A stretch of 64,000 nucleotides of DNA, from positions 122,098,226 to 122,162,225 of the forward strand of contig NC_091117.1 of assembly GCF_040183065.1 (NCBI RefSeq). The letters are read 5' to 3'. The stretch comes from Periplaneta americana (lineage: Eukaryota; Arthropoda; Insecta; Blattodea; Blattidae). Below the pieces are notes generated by a model. That model ran no database searches, was not told the DNA's origin, and saw nothing but the letters and a program-made list of their open reading frames with translations. Made by a program: the position numbers and the translations under genes. This document shows positions 51,750 through 63,003 of this stretch, in pieces. Position 1 is the stretch's first letter. Every line of letters begins with the position of its first letter.

Positions 51750-53123
51750 TACAGGATGGAAGGTAAGATAGTACATTAACTGTAATATGTGATTCCTTGA
51801 AATATAACGAACAAAAAAGTATAATACCATTTTGCTCGTTTTTGCGAGGTTTTTAAAGAAATAATACTTTTATGCCGACATTTCGATCGCAAATTTTACG
51901 AATACTGTTTAAAATACTGTTTAATTTCTTGTATAACAACGAAGAGGACATTTATTATGTTCACGTTGGAGCAGTATTTTAATTAGAAAATTCACAGATT
52001 TCGAATTAATCGATTGAAGAAACAATAGAAACATTGATTGTCGGGTAACGTACAGAAGGTCTAACAATCTGGCATCGCTGTCCGGACGGCAGACAGTTTG
52101 CCTAATACTCGCAACTGATCAGCTGTTGTGATGTTTACATTGCATTAATGTGCAGTTGGACGTACAGCGATACAGTTTAGTTTATTTCAAAACTACGAGA
52201 TGCCAGAGTTCACAAATCGTGAGTACTTAGACATGATCCAGGCTGCGGAAGAAATTCGAAACAGTCAAGAACTACCCAGAGTTCGTCATATTTGGACTAA
52301 AAGATATGAAAGCTGCATGCACGCTGATTGTGGACATTTTGAACAATACCTGTAAGATGCGAGTGGAATGTGGTTTACAAGTTTATTACTCTTTATTTCA
52401 TTATTAACGCCCAGAATTAGTGATTCGTAAAGCAACAAACTGTAATATTAATTAGATCTTATTCACAAAGTTACATCAGTTTTATTTTTTCATTAATTGT
52501 AACTGAAACTTCAATCCTAAGCGTTTTCACTATTTTGGATATAATTTCCTGATTTTCACGTTATTTCTTGTTATTGCTGTACGTATTTCCTACTTGCATT
52601 AAAATTATTACACCATACTTAGTATTGAATTGTTAGTGTATTGCATTGTAAGTTGATAATTCTGCATTCATTTTGAACTGCGCTATTTTGTTCATTCGGG
52701 ATATTAATTTACATTTTCTGACATTAAATTACACCAACCTAAACAAATAACAGTTACGTCCCTATCCGAAGTTTACGTAGGTCATTTTTGTGCAAAGATT
52801 TAAACCAGATTAGCTCGCGAAGTATTGTACCGAAGCTCAGTACATTTCTTTGTTGCCGTCCTCCCCTCACCTGCTGCAAGATACACGGTGAAAGGTAGTT
52901 GAACGTAACCCACCCTTATCAAGTCGCTGACCTCATGGAGTGTGGGGTATTACTTATGCGGTTTTGAGACATCTTTCAATTGCAGTCAGCGCTTTCGAAA
53001 CACTTGTAATTATCTCACTATCCGTAAGTCCTATAATTTTTTTTTTATTTGACAAAACTTACTCTAAATAATGAGTTCTATGGCTCCTGTCAATTAATGT
53101 ACTACCTTGTCTTCCACCCTGTA
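51750..53123 (+). mobile_element. TA-flanked TIR element (mariner-like structure)
   Basis: TACAGGATGGAAGGTAAGAT AGTACATTAA and its inverse TTAATGTACTACCTTGTCTT CCACCCTGTA, with TA on each side (51748-51749, 53124-53125). 1374 bp. Contains one short ORF (52200-52355). Internally deleted or non-autonomous. Confidence 0.75.
52200..52355 (+). CDS. Small helix-turn-helix-like ORF in a TIR element
   Basis: 51 codons: MPEFTNREYLDMIQAAEEIR, then NSQELPRVRHIWTKRYESC. The pattern resembles the first helices of the DUF4817/HTH domain found at the start of mariner-like transposases, which binds TIR DNA. CTGTAAGA at the stop could instead be a splice donor, with the rest of a gene lost. A remnant rather than a working gene. 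Confidence 0.4.
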   Translation: MPEFTNREYLDMIQAAEEIRNSQELPRVRHIWTKRYESCMHADCGHFEQYL

Positions 53124-53406
53124 TAGTTTCTTTGCTGTCCTGAAAATGTCCTTCAGTGGACTTGGAATGATTGCCAATTGAGGTCTTCCATTATAAATTA
53201 TTTTGCTGGAAGAAACAACATTTCACGGAACATAAGAAGGTTGGTATCGGTAAAAAAAACAGAAAAAGCACTTCTGAATTAGGCGAGAAGACTGGAATTT
53301 AATTTTGTTTCTAGAAGTGTGATACACGATTATTTAACAGATATTTAACAATAATTAGGCTAATTACATATATAGGCTCATTATGTAAAACTGCTTAAGT
53401 TAAAGA

Positions 53407-53407
<1 letters not shown>

Positions 53408-53451
<44 letters not shown>
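53408..53451. repeat. (AT)n microsatellite
   Basis: About 22 AT units. Confidence 0.95.
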
Positions 53452-53457
<6 letters not shown>

Positions 53458-53929
53458 AGGTATATTACTTAATTTTACCATATACAGAATGCCCACTTGG
53501 GACCCGTGGGTGAATTTCCCCTTAAACCGTAGTTTTACCTCTGCCACCGCACTAGGCAAGAAATGTTTGTATTTCTAAACAAAAGGGCAGTGACGGACGT
53601 AAATGAGTGACAATGCCGTCTTCAGCATCAAGACATAGCTTTTATGTTGAATGGAAAGAAGAAGAATTATAGATTGCGATAGTGTTAAGTATCTTATTTG
53701 CTATAAACATTAATCACGTGTCTCTCGTTATAACATTGCAAGACATTTCAATAAATTCCACCATACTGACTACAGTGAATATATTCTCTCAGGTATTTAA
53801 ACAGCAATGGTAAAGTATAACATTTTATTGTGTGCGTTGTGAGTTAAATCATATTGTAATCTATTTTATAATAGGCTAGTTATATTATTATTCAGGATTG
53901 TTTATTTGCAGGCGAAGACGGATTAGAGA

Positions 53930-54395
53930 AACTTAGATTTGAAACCACTAACTTATTATGTTCCTAATATTGAGAATGTTGTCAAGGTTTCGTATAGAAT
54001 TGCGAAACGTGTTGGGAAAAAATACCCAAGCCATTATAGTGAAGGAAAGTTGATCAAAGTCTGCTTCTTGATAACCGCTGAGGAAGTATGCCCTAATTTA
54101 TTAGAGGAGTTTAAATCTGTAAATATTTCGCTAAACTCAATTAAAGGAAAAAATAAAATCACCTACTTACTTTTTTCTTACTCTGGATGAAAAAAAAAAA
54201 CGTTTTCAGAATTGAAGTTAAGCCTATATTAAGAATGAATATCGCAGCATGTTAAGTGACAATCACTTAGTTTGTCTTCTGAGACACTGAATTTCTTCTT
54301 TCGAAAAAAAAAAATACTGATGAACTGGTTAAACGTAAATAATGCCATAAAAGCCAACCCAAGAAAGTTAAACTAGATTAAAAACAAAGTCAAAG
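53930..54395 (+). pseudogene. ZBED5/SCAND3-like hAT relic, internally deleted
   Basis: The 83-codon frame at 53939 reads VVKVSYRIAKRVGKKYPSHY, then SEGKLIKVCFLITAEEV, matching the linker before the catalytic core in ZBED5-like proteins (SYRIAK..KKP....E.LI.PC). After about 50 bp, near 54230-54330, a piece MNIAACxxx is not readable, but KNEYRSMLSDNHLVCLLRH and DELVK fit the C-terminal tail. The catalytic core is missing. Confidence 0.45.
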
Positions 54396-54688
54396 TTGTG
54401 TGTGGGCTATTATTGTCTTTTCATAAATCAAGAATGACATTGCAACCCGCAGATCCACCACTGAAAGAAAGGAATTAGTGGAGTTTTTGAACATAAAGAG
54501 GAGTACACTCTCCCATCTTCTGACAGTGTTTGGGCGCCCATGAGTTAGAATTTCCAACAAAGTAAGGTTTGAAATTGGATCGTGCGCCACATATTGAAAA
54601 CCGAGGAGTTTGTGAACAAAAAGTAAGAGAGGTTGCGAACCAATCAATAGTCATTACTCATTATCAAATAAGTAAAATCTAGTATATA
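54396..54688. other. No identified feature
   Basis: No motif recognised. Confidence 0.4.
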
Positions 54689-55154
54689 TTAGGGTATTCG
54701 ATAAGTAATGGCAACAGTGCTGTAAATCGGTGCTTCTAGAGGTAACCATTAAAATCTTTTATTACGTAGGCCCTAATAGAGCAGCGATTGTTTCATAAAT
54801 TTGAAATATTGAAAATTTCGAAGTAGCCATATTTTGTAAATATAGTGGCTGTCTCTGATTTGTAGTAAACACTACAGCCCTAAAAGTATGAACAAAGGTG
54901 CTTCATAAAAATTCAAGTTGCAAGAGAAAACATGCAACTCAATGCTTTAGGGCATTAGGCTACAAGAATCCTATGGGACAGAAATCCTACCATACTGAAC
55001 TATTGCAAGTTGGGTGGAAGACATCCGAAGAACTTTAGATTGATCAGTGAGAGAGATGTCCAGAAATGCTGCTGGAGATGGAGTTCGCCGTCTTCCAAGA
55101 ATTTGGAAACGTATTGTTGACATGGCAGGAGACTATTTTTTTTAAGTATATAAT

Positions 55155-56500
55155 ATTTTGCAATTCATTTTGCGTAATTTTCAGAAAAGTCTGAATATGT
55201 TAGAAATTTAATTTTTCAGTCGTTGACTTTACTACATTATATATTTTGTTAGGTGTTAACCTTTACATAATAAATTGTGTGATGTATGAACGTTTTCGTT
55301 GACCATGTCAACATCATCAGATACACTCTGTCATTTTACAATATCAATACTCTCAATGTTATCTACACAATTCACATACAATACATGTTTACTGTCATAT
55401 GAAGGTAAAAACCTATTAAAAAATTATATGAATTAGTTTTATAATGTTGAATTGTGGATACCCCAACTGTCAACAATTAAAATATACTTATATTATCATG
55501 GGTATATTCTTTGCAATCATCACATGTGAACGATAATATGAACGATGTAATGATATGAGGCTAAAAGTAAGATAAAATATAAAAATGATGAGCTAACTCT
55601 ATGTAATGCTTTACTATGCATGTGAGGATTTGCATATTAAAATATTATGTTACAAGGTATTCACTTTTCCATATCATAGTATAAAATTCTGGCCTGTTAT
55701 AACTGCCTATATTTTGTAGATCTTGGTGTTATTGTTTATGCCAATATGTTGGGTTTAAACTGTTTATAGTTAATCAGATGATGGGCGTATGTTCTGTTGT
55801 TGTTCATGTTACACTGAAAAATAATCAAAGTCGTAGGTAGTTAATCTAATTTTGAAACTGATGGATTTGATTTTAATAATTGTAATGTATTAAATGAAAC
55901 TTACGGATAATTATTCAATGTAGTAGTGATGTTGTAGAAGTTTATTTAACATGGTGTGAATCGAAAGTCTGAAATCGCTGAAAGAAATTAAGTGTTGAAA
56001 ATTAATATTAGCTTAGTTAAAACAAATGGTGCAATTTGTTATATAAATTTGATTGAAAGTCCGGTTTCAATTAATGTTGAAAAAATGGGATGACTACGAA
56101 GTACACTAAATAAAATGTAAATGTCGGTAATAAATTCTAACTTTGCTAGAGCAAGTCGGAAATATTTAATTATGTTAACTACATACATTGAACAATACTC
56201 ACTAGTTGTGGAAGTGTTTTCTGTGGATGTTGGTCGTGTACTGGCTAAGTGGAGACTGTGTACCTGTGTTTGACATAGTTTACGTAAGAAGCAAATAGTG
56301 CGCGCATGAATACACTGCATCACATGCTGTATAGTGTGTTTTGTAAATTGGGTAAATTTTCATTGATCAATGATTTATCTTTTTTATAATATTTCGAAAT
56401 ATAATATTCTTCTGCCGTGTTTATTTGTGTATTATCTTTATATGTTTTGATTATTGTTAGGGTATCACTTATTGATCCAAGTTCATGTCCATATTGAATG
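55155..56500 (-). repeat. Penelope 3' pseudo-LTR copy
   Basis: Matches 58733-60066. Contains the hammerhead-like motif at 55284-55324 and overlaps the end of the ORF. Confidence 0.85.
55284..55324 (-). ncRNA. Hammerhead-ribozyme-like motif, 3' pseudo-LTR
   Basis: On the minus strand: GTAT (stem I), CTGATGA, extra T, GTTGAC / ATG / GTCAAC (perfect 6-bp stem II), GAAA, then A-CG-TT forming a 2-bp stem III, C at position 17, and ATAC closing stem I. All conserved core positions are satisfied, and cleavage would fall after TTC. Hammerhead motifs with tiny stem III are known in Penelope-like elements. Catalysis is not shown. Confidence 0.75.
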
Positions 56501-58742
56501 AGATGGGATGCATATTTAGATTTTGTTCTGTTGTGTTTAAAATCGGAGATGTGCTCTTTGTATCTTGTTTTAAAATTCCATTTTGTTTGCCCAATATATC
56601 TGGCATTATAGGTTTTGCACTTTAACATGTATACTCCTTTCATGTTAATTTTATCGGTGTGGTGTAACTGATTGTTGATATTATTATTTAATTTATTGTT
56701 GGTTTTATATGCTAATTTTATATTTTCTTTTTGGAAAAAGTTTGCTAATTTGTTAGAAATTACTTTATTGTATGTTAACGTTGACCATGTTTTGTTATTT
56801 TCTTTAGTGTTCCTGGATAAAGTAGATGAACTTTTCGTTCTTTGTTCATTTTCTTTTTTATGTATTAGTTTTTTAATTAAGGTTCTGCTATAACCATTTT
56901 CTTTTGCGATGTTAAAAATATTTTGTATCTCCTTTCTATATTTTGTGCGAGATAAGGGAATCTGTAATGCTCTGTTTATTAAATAATGAAACGTGCTTAA
57001 TTTATGAGAAAAAGGATGTTCTGAGGTTGCTGGTATAATATGATTGGTGTGTGTTGGTTTCCTATAAATATCAAAGGATAAGCTATCTTTTTGTTTTATT
57101 ATTTTTATATCCAAAAATGTTATGGATTTATTCTTTTCCAATTCAATTGTAAATTTTAGGTTGTTATGGATTTGATTGAAATCATGTACGATGGAATCAC
57201 TATTCGTTTTGTTGTTATATATTATAATGGTATCGTCTACATATCTGCGGTAATATGTTATATTGTGTTTATTTAATAAATTTTGAACATGGTTTTCTTC
57301 TATGTGCTGCAAAAAGATATCTGTTAGGATGCCAGATAACGGACTCCCCATTGCTAAACCAGTATTTTGTTTATATACTTTTTTGATTAAAAGTGAAATA
57401 ATTTTGTGACGTGCAAAGTGTTAGTAACTGGATTACTTGTTCGATTATGGAATCACTAACTTTGTTTTCACTGAGCTTTCTTTTAATTAATTCTATTGTT
57501 TCTTGAACCGGTATGTTCGTGTATAAATTTTCTATGTCCAGAGATATTAATTTTGTATCTTTGTTGATCGTGATGTTTTTTAGTTCATTTACTAAATGTT
57601 CTGTATTTCTTATAGAGTATGTGTTTTTCAAATTAAGGGTTTGTTGTAACCATTTTTGCAAGAATTTACTTAGTTTGTAATTGGGTGAGTTCATGCTATT
57701 AACAATTGGTCGCATTGAGAGAACAGTTTTATGAGTTTTAGGCAAAGCTTTTAGGGTTGGTATTGAAGGGTTCATATTTATGTATTTGCTCGCTTCTGTT
57801 TCTGGAATAATATGTGGTACTGATTTTAATGCTGTTCTGATTTGTTTTTGAAAAGAATCGGTGGGGTCCAGTTTTATTTCTTCAATTTTGGATTTTACTA
57901 AAAAATTATTAGTTTTCTCATTATATTGGTCTTTGGTCATGATTACGATTGCATTGTTTTTGTCTGCTTTTATATGTACTAAATCATTTTCTTTTAATTT
58001 TCGTTTTAATTTGATTATCTTGCTTTTCATTTTCTTGGCATTCTGTATGAAGTTATTTGTTCTGGGATCATTTTTGTAATCATTTATAATTTTAGATGCA
58101 TTATACCTTAGATAATCTTTATTTTCATGAGAACTGTTTTGAATTATGGTTTCGGTTTCGATTATTGTCTTCTACTATTCGGGCAAGGTTTGTCTGAGGA
58201 AAGTTGTTTTTATAACCTTGATTAAGAATTTGAATATCATCTTCCGAAAATGTAATGTTTGATAAGTTGACAAATTTTAACTGGTTCTCATTTTCTTTTT
58301 CTTTTGTTTTGGTCGGTTCGTGTCTGGAAATGTTATTCTTATCTGCTAATGTTGCTAATTTGTTTTGTAGGTGGTTATATTTTTTGTCCATTGAACATTT
58401 TATTTTATCCTGAACTATGCTGTCTAAAATTGGCCAATTGTTTCCAAAAGTCTTCCCTACTAGTAAGTGCATTTCATATAATTTAATGTTAATGTGATCT
58501 TTTTTCTTATGGAGAAATTTAATTTCATTTTTTACCCAATTTAACTCTGCTTTTGATTTTGTTAGTTTTGCTGTAAATAATTTATTCTTAATTTTGATTT
58601 TAGCATAGTTGGGTATTGTATTTTGTTGAAGACATTTTTGATTAAACCAAATATTGGCTTTTGTATTGTGTAGTTTTGTTTTGAGGTTCAGATATTGTCT
58701 ATAAGTTTTTGCCTGACTGGCATTTAATATTTTGCAATTCAT
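56320..58742 (-). pseudogene. Penelope-like RT with GIY-YIG endonuclease, two frameshifts
   Basis: Copies element RNA and nicks the target. The first segment (58742-58125) is a Lys-rich N-terminal region. The frame breaks at about 58125-58150, and the next segment (58030-57371) gives IKADKNNAIVIMTKDQY, LPKTHK and LISLDIENLYTNIP (RT motif with Asp). A one-base insertion in the T-run 57379-57384 shifts it again. The last segment (57351-56320) has MGSPLSG, YYRRYVDDTIIIY (catalytic DD), FLDIKI, and at its end GVYMLKC then ARYIGQT, the GIY-YIG nuclease, with KTRYKEH. Total about 800 codons, normal for the family. Only two lesions, so recently active. Confidence 0.92.
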
Positions 58743-60066
58743 TTTGCGTAATTTTCAGAAAAGTCTGTAAATATGTTAGAAATTTAATTTTTCAGTCGTT
58801 GACTTTACTACATTATATATTTTGTTAGGTGTTAACCTTTACATAATAAATTGTGTGATGTATGAACGTTTTCGTTGACCATGTCAACATCATCAGATAC
58901 ACTCTGTCATTTTACAATATCAATACTCTCAATGTTATCTACACAATTCACATACAATACATGTTTACTGTCATATGAAGGTAAAACCTATTAAAAATTA
59001 TATGAATTAGTTTTATAATGGTGAATTGTGGATACCCCAACTGTCAACAATTAAAATATACTTATATTATCATGGGTATATTCTTTGCAAATCATCACAT
59101 GTGAACGATAATATGAACGATGTAATGATATGTGGCTAAAAGTAAGATAAAATATAAAAATTATGAGCTAACTCTATGTAATGCTTTACTATGCATGTGA
59201 GGATTTGCAAATTACAATATTTTGTTACAAGGTATTCACTTTTCCATATCATAGTATAAAATTCTGGCCTGTTATAACTGCCTATATTTTGTAGATCTTG
59301 GTGTTATTGTTTATGCCAATATGTTGGGTTTAAACTGTCTATAGTTAATCAGATGATGGGCGTATGTTCTGTTGTTGTTCATGTTACACTGAAAAATAAT
59401 CAAAGTCGTAGGTAGTTAATCTAATTTTGAAACTGATGGATTTGATTTTAATAATTGTAATGTATTAAATGAAACTTACGGATAATTATTCAATGTAGTA
59501 GTGATGTTGTAGAAGTTTATTTAACATGGTGTGAATCGAAAGTCTGAAATCGCTGAAAGAAATTAAGTGTTGAAAATTAATATTAGCTTAGTTAAAACAA
59601 ATGGTGCAATTTGTTATATAAATTTGATTGAAAGTCCGGTTTCAATTAATGTTGAAAAAATGGGATGGCTACGAAGTACACTAAATAAAATGTAAATGTC
59701 AGTAATAAATTCTAACTTTGCTAGAGCAAGTCGGAAATATTTAATTATGTTAACTACATACATTGAACAATACTCACTAGTTGCGGAAGTGTTTTCTGTG
59801 GATGTTGGTCGTGTACTGGCTAAGTGGAGACTGTGTACCTGTGTTTGACATAGTTTACGTAAGAAGCAAATAGTGCGCGCATGAATACACTGCATCACAT
59901 GCTGTATAGTGTGTTTTGTAAATTGGGTAAATTTTCATTGATCAATGATTTATCTTTTTTATAATATTTCGAAATATAATATTCTTCTGCCGTGTTTATT
60001 TGTGTATTATCTTTATATGATTTGATTATTGTTAGGGTATCACTTATTGATCCAAGTTCATGTCCA
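58733..60066 (-). repeat. Penelope 5' tandem pseudo-LTR copy
   Basis: Repeats 55155-56500 in the same orientation with a few substitutions and indels. Includes the last about 56 codons of the GIY-YIG ORF (from HELGSISDTLTII). Carries a hammerhead-like motif at 58860-58900. Confidence 0.9.
58860..58900 (-). ncRNA. Hammerhead-ribozyme-like motif, 5' tandem pseudo-LTR
   Basis: Same sequence as the motif at 55284-55324. Two same-strand motifs bracket the coding region about 3.6 kb apart, so paired cleavage would release a unit-length RNA. Confidence 0.75.
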
Positions 60067-60382
60067 TGCAAAGAATATACCCATGATAATATAGTATATT
60101 TTAATTGTTGACAGTTGGGGTATCCACAATTCAACATTATAAAACTAATTCATATAATTTTTAATAGGTTTTACCTTCATATGACAGTAAACATGTATTG
60201 TATGTGAATTGTGTAGATAACATTGAGAGTATTGATATTGTAAAATGACAGAGTGTATCTGATGATGTTGACATGGTCAACGAAAACATTCATACATCAC
60301 ACAATTTATTATGTAAAGGTTAACACCTAACAAAATATATAATGTAGTAAAGTCAACGACTGAAAAATTAAATTTCTAACAT
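60067..60382 (+). repeat. Penelope inverted pseudo-LTR segment
   Basis: Reverse complement of about 55185-55515, joined head-on to the tandem copy at a GCAAAGAATATACCCATG junction. Ends at the 11-bp target duplication. Carries the third hammerhead-like motif on the opposite strand. Confidence 0.9.
60255..60295 (+). ncRNA. Hammerhead-ribozyme-like motif, inverted segment
   Basis: Same core in opposite orientation: GTAT, CTGATGA at 60259-60265, extra T, GTTGAC/GTCAAC, GAAA, stem III loop CA instead of CG, C, ATAC. The loop change preserves the fold. Confidence 0.7.
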
Positions 60383-60748
60383 AAGTATATAATGTTAAAA
60401 GTAACCTAAATAAATTTAGGAGAAACAGTAACTATTTTGCCATTACTTTTCGAATGCCCTAATAGTTGGCCAAATAAACAATAAGGAATTGCATGTAACA
60501 AGAGGTGAGTATTGTCATTATTCACATTATTATTGTTTAGGACAGTGATGTCAAAGCAAGCGCAATTTTCTGACCTTGACGTCGTGCGAGAGCAGCAAGC
60601 GCTAAGTATGGAAAGAAAAGGGTTGTGTATGTTAATAAGCTACCTGTTGAATTAAGAAAACAGTGGTGCACAAACTTGAAACGGAACGTGAAATTTTATG
60701 TCGTTATTTTTATATGGCTTCTTTCTGTTTAATATTATCTATTGTCCG

Positions 60749-60893
60749 CGCAACTTATCTAGGCACTTGGGTTCCCTAGTGCTCTCTCGCTGCCCCTCTC
60801 CTTCCCTCTCCCGCCACGCTACCGCTACAAGCAACCTCGCTACACCCGGCTTCCCTGCTCTTTTAGCTGCCCAGATAAGTTGCGCGAACAGTA
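60749..60893. mobile_element. Small TIR element nested in copy C
   Basis: CGCGCAACTTATCTAGGC and GCCCAGATAAGTTGCGCG are inverted; TATTGTC lies on both sides. The site is unoccupied in copies A and B (ATTATC...ATTGTCTG). The pyrimidine-rich interior is non-coding. Confidence 0.7.
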
Positions 60894-61741
60894 TATTGTC
60901 TGTAAAACTAAAGTACTAACACTGATTTCTTAATATTGCACTTGCGTTTTAAATCTTAATAACATAATAGAGAGTTAAGAAGCAATATTCACTTAAATTC
61001 CATAGTAGTATAATATTATACTGTATTAAGTGGATCAAACACATCATTCATAAAGAAAGTGGTATTCCAAAGAAAGAGATTGAGGAGGTATGACATGATA
61101 AGTTGGAATTTATATTGATGGTATCTTTAGGCTTACAACAGTAATCAATAAACTAATGAAAGCAATATTACAGTACAAAGCAAAGTTACCTAGGTACTGT
61201 ATCTGTTTTAAGTGCAACTAATATTACATAACAAGACTCTTATCGCATTATGCTTTTAAGGTGATATTTGTGAGCAACTTCCTATCATCAGAATATTAAA
61301 TTATTTTCTCGAAATCTGCTGAAGCTATAGAGCTGACATTTTTACAACATATGGGCACGTATCTTTTGCTTATGATGTAACAGCAGTTGCTTTGTTAATT
61401 CATTTCCTTACAAACAATTTCCATGCGAATATTTTCAAACTTTTCAATACACTATCTTCAGTAATACGTATATACGGTATATTATATTTACGAAAACATT
61501 CTGTAAAGCTACTAAATAAATAGGCCTATATCTGAAAATTTCACTTTTCTATATGAAAAGTTGAGAAAATATTTCTTTTGAATGAAAAATCAAACTTGTG
61601 AGAAATGAACATTAAAATTAAACTTACATTCTTATAATGCACTTATACTTCTCAGGCAAATCTAAAAATTGACATGGATACAGTTTTAATAAGTTCTCTT
61701 TCCTTTATCTATTGAATCAGTGCTAGCCATCCCTGAATATA

Positions 61742-61964
61742 CTGGTTGGCGAGTTGGTATAGCGCTGGCCTTCTATGCCCAAGGTTGCGGGTTCGATCCC
61801 GGGTCAGGTCGATGGCATTTAAATGTGCTTAAATGCGACAGGCTCATGTCAGTAGATTTACTGGCATGTAAAAGAACTCCTGCGGGACAAAATTCCGGCA
61901 CATCCGGCGACGCTGATATAACCTCTGCAGTTGCGAGCGTCGTTAAGTAAAACATAACATAACA
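61742..61964 (+). mobile_element. tRNA-derived SINE, second family
   Basis: tRNA-like head: GTTGGTATAGCGCTGG (A-box) and GGTTCGATCCC (B-box, about 61789). The body contains GACAGGCTCATGTCAGTAGA, and the 3' end is AACAT repeats rather than poly(A). Flanked by TCC(C/T)TGAATATA (61730-61741, 61965-61976), a 12-bp duplication with one mismatch. Confidence 0.88.
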
Positions 61965-62107
61965 TCCTTGAATATAGCTCGACCAAGTGGCATATACCAC
62001 CTCTTTCGTCTGTCTCTTCCCTTTCCGCTGTAAAGCGCTCAGGCTCTCCTGGGCTCTAAAGCGCGCGCTTGCTCCTGTGGGCATCAATTGACATGCCTGG
62101 TTTAGGA

Positions 62108-62530
62108 GAAAGTAGTAGTAGCTTTTTCATTTCCGCTACAATTTATGCACCAAGATATCTTACACATCGTTATCCAGCTCATCAAGTAGACTCTTTGAAC
62201 AATTGGAGAAGAAATATTTGTTAGACACGAGAGAAGTCTTAATTTTGTCCTCCTAGATTGGCATTTTCATACACTGTGCGTCACCTTACCTCACTAAATT
62301 CGATCGATGCAGATCTCTTGTACACAAGAAATTACTCGTCGGCTCGATGTATGTCACAGTCTTGTGCTGTAATATTCTTATGAAGGATTATTTGTACCCT
62401 TATCATTGGACGGAGCATTTTGGTTCCCGAACGTACTAGTATTACCCGTCCAAGGCGAGTGAGGACCAAGTGGTTCTGCGAATTAAACTGTTTATCAGCT
62501 GTGGTTGTGAGTTCATTCGTGTTCCCTCTC
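62108..62530. other. No identified feature
   Basis: Between copy C and the TIR element at 62531. No recognised coding or repeat structure. Confidence 0.4.
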
Positions 62531-63003
62531 AAGGCCCGCTCCCACTTAGTGGAATCGAATCGAACAGAATTTCTCTTCACAGAGTATTTAAATGGAAGAT
62601 AGCAGAACGCGCCGCGTCGAATCGAATCGAAGCGAAGCGAAGCGAACAGAACACAATTCAGGAGCTAGAATATTTATTCCACTCCCGGAACAGAATTTCT
62701 TGTTTCGGGTTTGATCGTAAGTCCTAGTGAAGACTTCGTGGGGGGGGGGGGAATGAATCATATCCACTCTTGACGGTTTAATTAATTTACTATTGAAAGT
62801 TGTTGCTGAAAAACTACGTATACAAAAATCATAATTTAATATGAACGAAGAAAAGTTAATAAATATTGTATAGAATTCTATTTTGTATGACAAAACACAA
62901 AACACAAAAGTACTGTTCGGTTCGATTCCACTAGATGTGAGCTGCAGCAGACTTTTCATTTCGATTCTATTCGGTTCGATTCCGCTAGGTGGGAGCAGGC
63001 CTT
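62531..63003. mobile_element. 473-bp TIR element
   Basis: AAGGCCCGCTCCCACTTAGT GGAATCGAATCGAACAGAAT and the imperfect inverse at the right end (about 40-bp TIRs). Just inside the left end are short GAATC and GAAGC iterations (62617-62645), possibly transposase-binding repeats. Non-coding; open frames across the TIRs are artefacts. No clear target duplication. Confidence 0.7.

Larger units (their letters stand above)
55155..60382 (-). mobile_element. Penelope-like retroelement with tandem and inverted pseudo-LTRs
   Basis: Flanked by the exact 11-bp duplication AAGTATATAAT (55144-55154, 60383-60393). From the 5' side on the minus strand: an inverted pseudo-LTR segment (60382-60067), a truncated tandem copy including the end of the ORF (60066-58733), the coding region (58742-56320), and a 3' pseudo-LTR. 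Tandem units with an inverted piece at one end are typical of Penelope-like elements. The RT plus GIY-YIG coding confirms the class. Confidence 0.92.
54689..60462 (+). mobile_element. Mariner-like relic split by a Penelope-like element
   Basis: TTAGGGTATTCGATAAGTAA at the left and TTACTTTTCGAATGCCCTAA at the right are inverted TIRs flanked by TA. Without the inserted Penelope-like element (5.2 kb) the mariner is about 535 bp. A decayed C-terminal transposase segment (RRLPRIWKRIVDMAGDYF) lies at 55080-55140. Confidence 0.75.
60543..62099. mobile_element. Non-autonomous hAT-like family, copy C
   Basis: CAGTGATGTCAAAGCAAGCGC start and GCGCTTGCTCCTGTGGGCAT...CATGCCTG end. Exact 8-bp duplication GTTTAGGA at 60535-60542 and 62100-62107, which defines this family as hAT-type. 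It carries a MITE (60749-60893) and a SINE (61742-61964). No transposase. Confidence 0.85.

Noticed and set aside
62420..62959. Several ORFs of 60-123 codons on both strands
   Set aside because: They overlap each other and the TIRs of the element at 62531-63003. None has a known motif.
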